Of a stretch of 64,000 nucleotides of DNA, positions 63,580-64,000 are shown one piece after another. The first letter of the stretch is position 1. The number at the start of each line of letters is the position of its first letter. A model generated the notes under the pieces. That model saw nothing but the letters and a program-made list of their open reading frames with translations, did no database searches and was not told the DNA's origin. Made by a program: the position numbers and the translations under genes. The DNA comes from Bacteroidota bacterium (GTDB taxonomy: Bacteria > Bacteroidota > Bacteroidia > Bacteroidales > Paludibacteraceae): contig JAFNAS010000013.1 of assembly GCA_017860295.1 (NCBI GenBank), forward strand, positions 1-64,000, read 5' to 3'.

Positions 63580-64000
63580 ATGCATAAATATGATTTAAAT
63601 AGAGTCGAATACTACTCAAAAGAAGATATGGCAGGTGGATATCATTTGTCAAAGGGTGAACATATTTTGAGAAATGAGACCAAGTCAAATTATGAAGATA
63701 TTAATGACGTATTAGAACTTTACAACATTAGAAAATACCTTGATAATGAATTGTATTTAAAAAATTGGTCTCAAGAAGACATTAATGGTTTCAAACAAAA
63801 AGCAATCGAGTATGGCAAGATCGTAGGTCAATTCATGGCAAAGATAAATGATAGTAATATAATCTTTTATTATGAACAACTTTTACATGGATATCTCAAT
63901 TCATTCTGGGAGCTATTGGATAATCAAAAAATATTTAAGCACATATCCGCAGAGAACTTCAAATTAATATTAAAAGATAGTCCACATGAAATAATAAATA
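63580..64000 (+). CDS. Unknown protein, truncated by the window end
   Basis: This is not in the ORF track because no stop is reached. From ATG 63580 an open frame runs 140 codons to the edge: MHKYDLNRVEYYSKEDMAGG, then HILRNETKSNYEDINDVLEL, YNIRKYLDNELYL and FMAKINDSNIIFYYEQLLHG. It is soluble, helical, Asn/Lys/Tyr-rich, and AT-rich like the other accessory genes here. I do not recognise the family. It could be the start of a larger accessory protein. Confidence 0.65.
   Translation, partial: MHKYDLNRVEYYSKEDMAGGYHLSKGEHILRNETKSNYEDINDVLELYNIRKYLDNELYLKNWSQEDINGFKQKAIEYGKIVGQFMAKINDSNIIFYYEQLLHGYLNSFWELLDNQKIFKHISAENFKLILKDSPHEIIN

Overview
The window comes from a strict or facultative anaerobe of the Bacteroidota, most likely order Bacteroidales. 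Three things point there: a giant cell-surface protein with a type IX secretion (T9SS) C-terminal sorting domain plus a DUF5103 T9SS plug protein, repeated vegetative -7 boxes of the Bacteroidota form TAnnTTTG, and a general lack of strong Shine-Dalgarno sites. A complete anaerobe-type nif cluster (nifH-nifI1-nifI2-nifD-nifK-nifE-nifN-nifB) would fit a diazotroph near Paludibacter. That genus assignment is inference; no search was run.

Layout. 0-8.4 kb: a CYTH phosphohydrolase and a ~2190-residue T9SS adhesin-like protein. 8.4-12.7 kb: ribosomal protein bL31 type B, a NapH/NapG-like polyferredoxin, and the radical-SAM/uracil-DNA-glycosylase-like pair. 12.7-13.45 kb: a decayed toxin-antitoxin module and a cluster of GCGAA palindromes. 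13.46-18.7 kb, all on the minus strand: acyl-CoA synthetase, two paralogous small secreted proteins, leuB, mgsA and a phosphoesterase. 18.9-23 kb: a molybdate operon (ModE-like regulator, outer-membrane barrel, modA, modB, modC). 23-36.6 kb: nifH to nifB, a [2Fe-2S] ferredoxin, nifV, nifA and a GNAT enzyme. 36.7-40.8 kb: a CBM9-like protein, a THUMP-like methyltransferase, tatC and the DUF5103 plug protein. 40.9-47.9 kb: hexuronate catabolism (exuT, eda, kdgK, uxaC, GntR regulator) and divergent rhaD. 48-58.7 kb: housekeeping genes (lpdA, M50 protease, homocysteine methyltransferase, HAD phosphatase, polysaccharide deacetylase, AraC regulator, MATE pump, SPOR lipoprotein, arginine decarboxylase, fabD). 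58.7-64 kb: an AT-rich accessory region with a 12-unit 21-bp tandem repeat, REP elements, one intact and one broken REP-associated transposase (RAYT), and orphan toxin-tip/immunity-like gene pairs.

How the parts work together. The molybdate operon and the nif operon are adjacent, and each is preceded by a -24/-12 (sigma-54) element of the form TGGCACG-N4-TTG. A NifA-type sigma-54 activator is encoded at the far end of the nif cluster, behind what looks like an ordinary housekeeping promoter. The simplest reading is one NifA regulon that covers both nitrogenase and the supply of its molybdenum. NifV provides homocitrate, NifB/E/N build the cofactor, NifI1/NifI2 give post-translational ammonium switch-off, and the ferredoxin may carry electrons. 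nifS, nifU, nifX and nifQ are not seen in the window.

No rRNA, tRNA or CRISPR array was recognised. All start choices, repeats and promoter elements were read by eye; no homology search or folding calculation was done.
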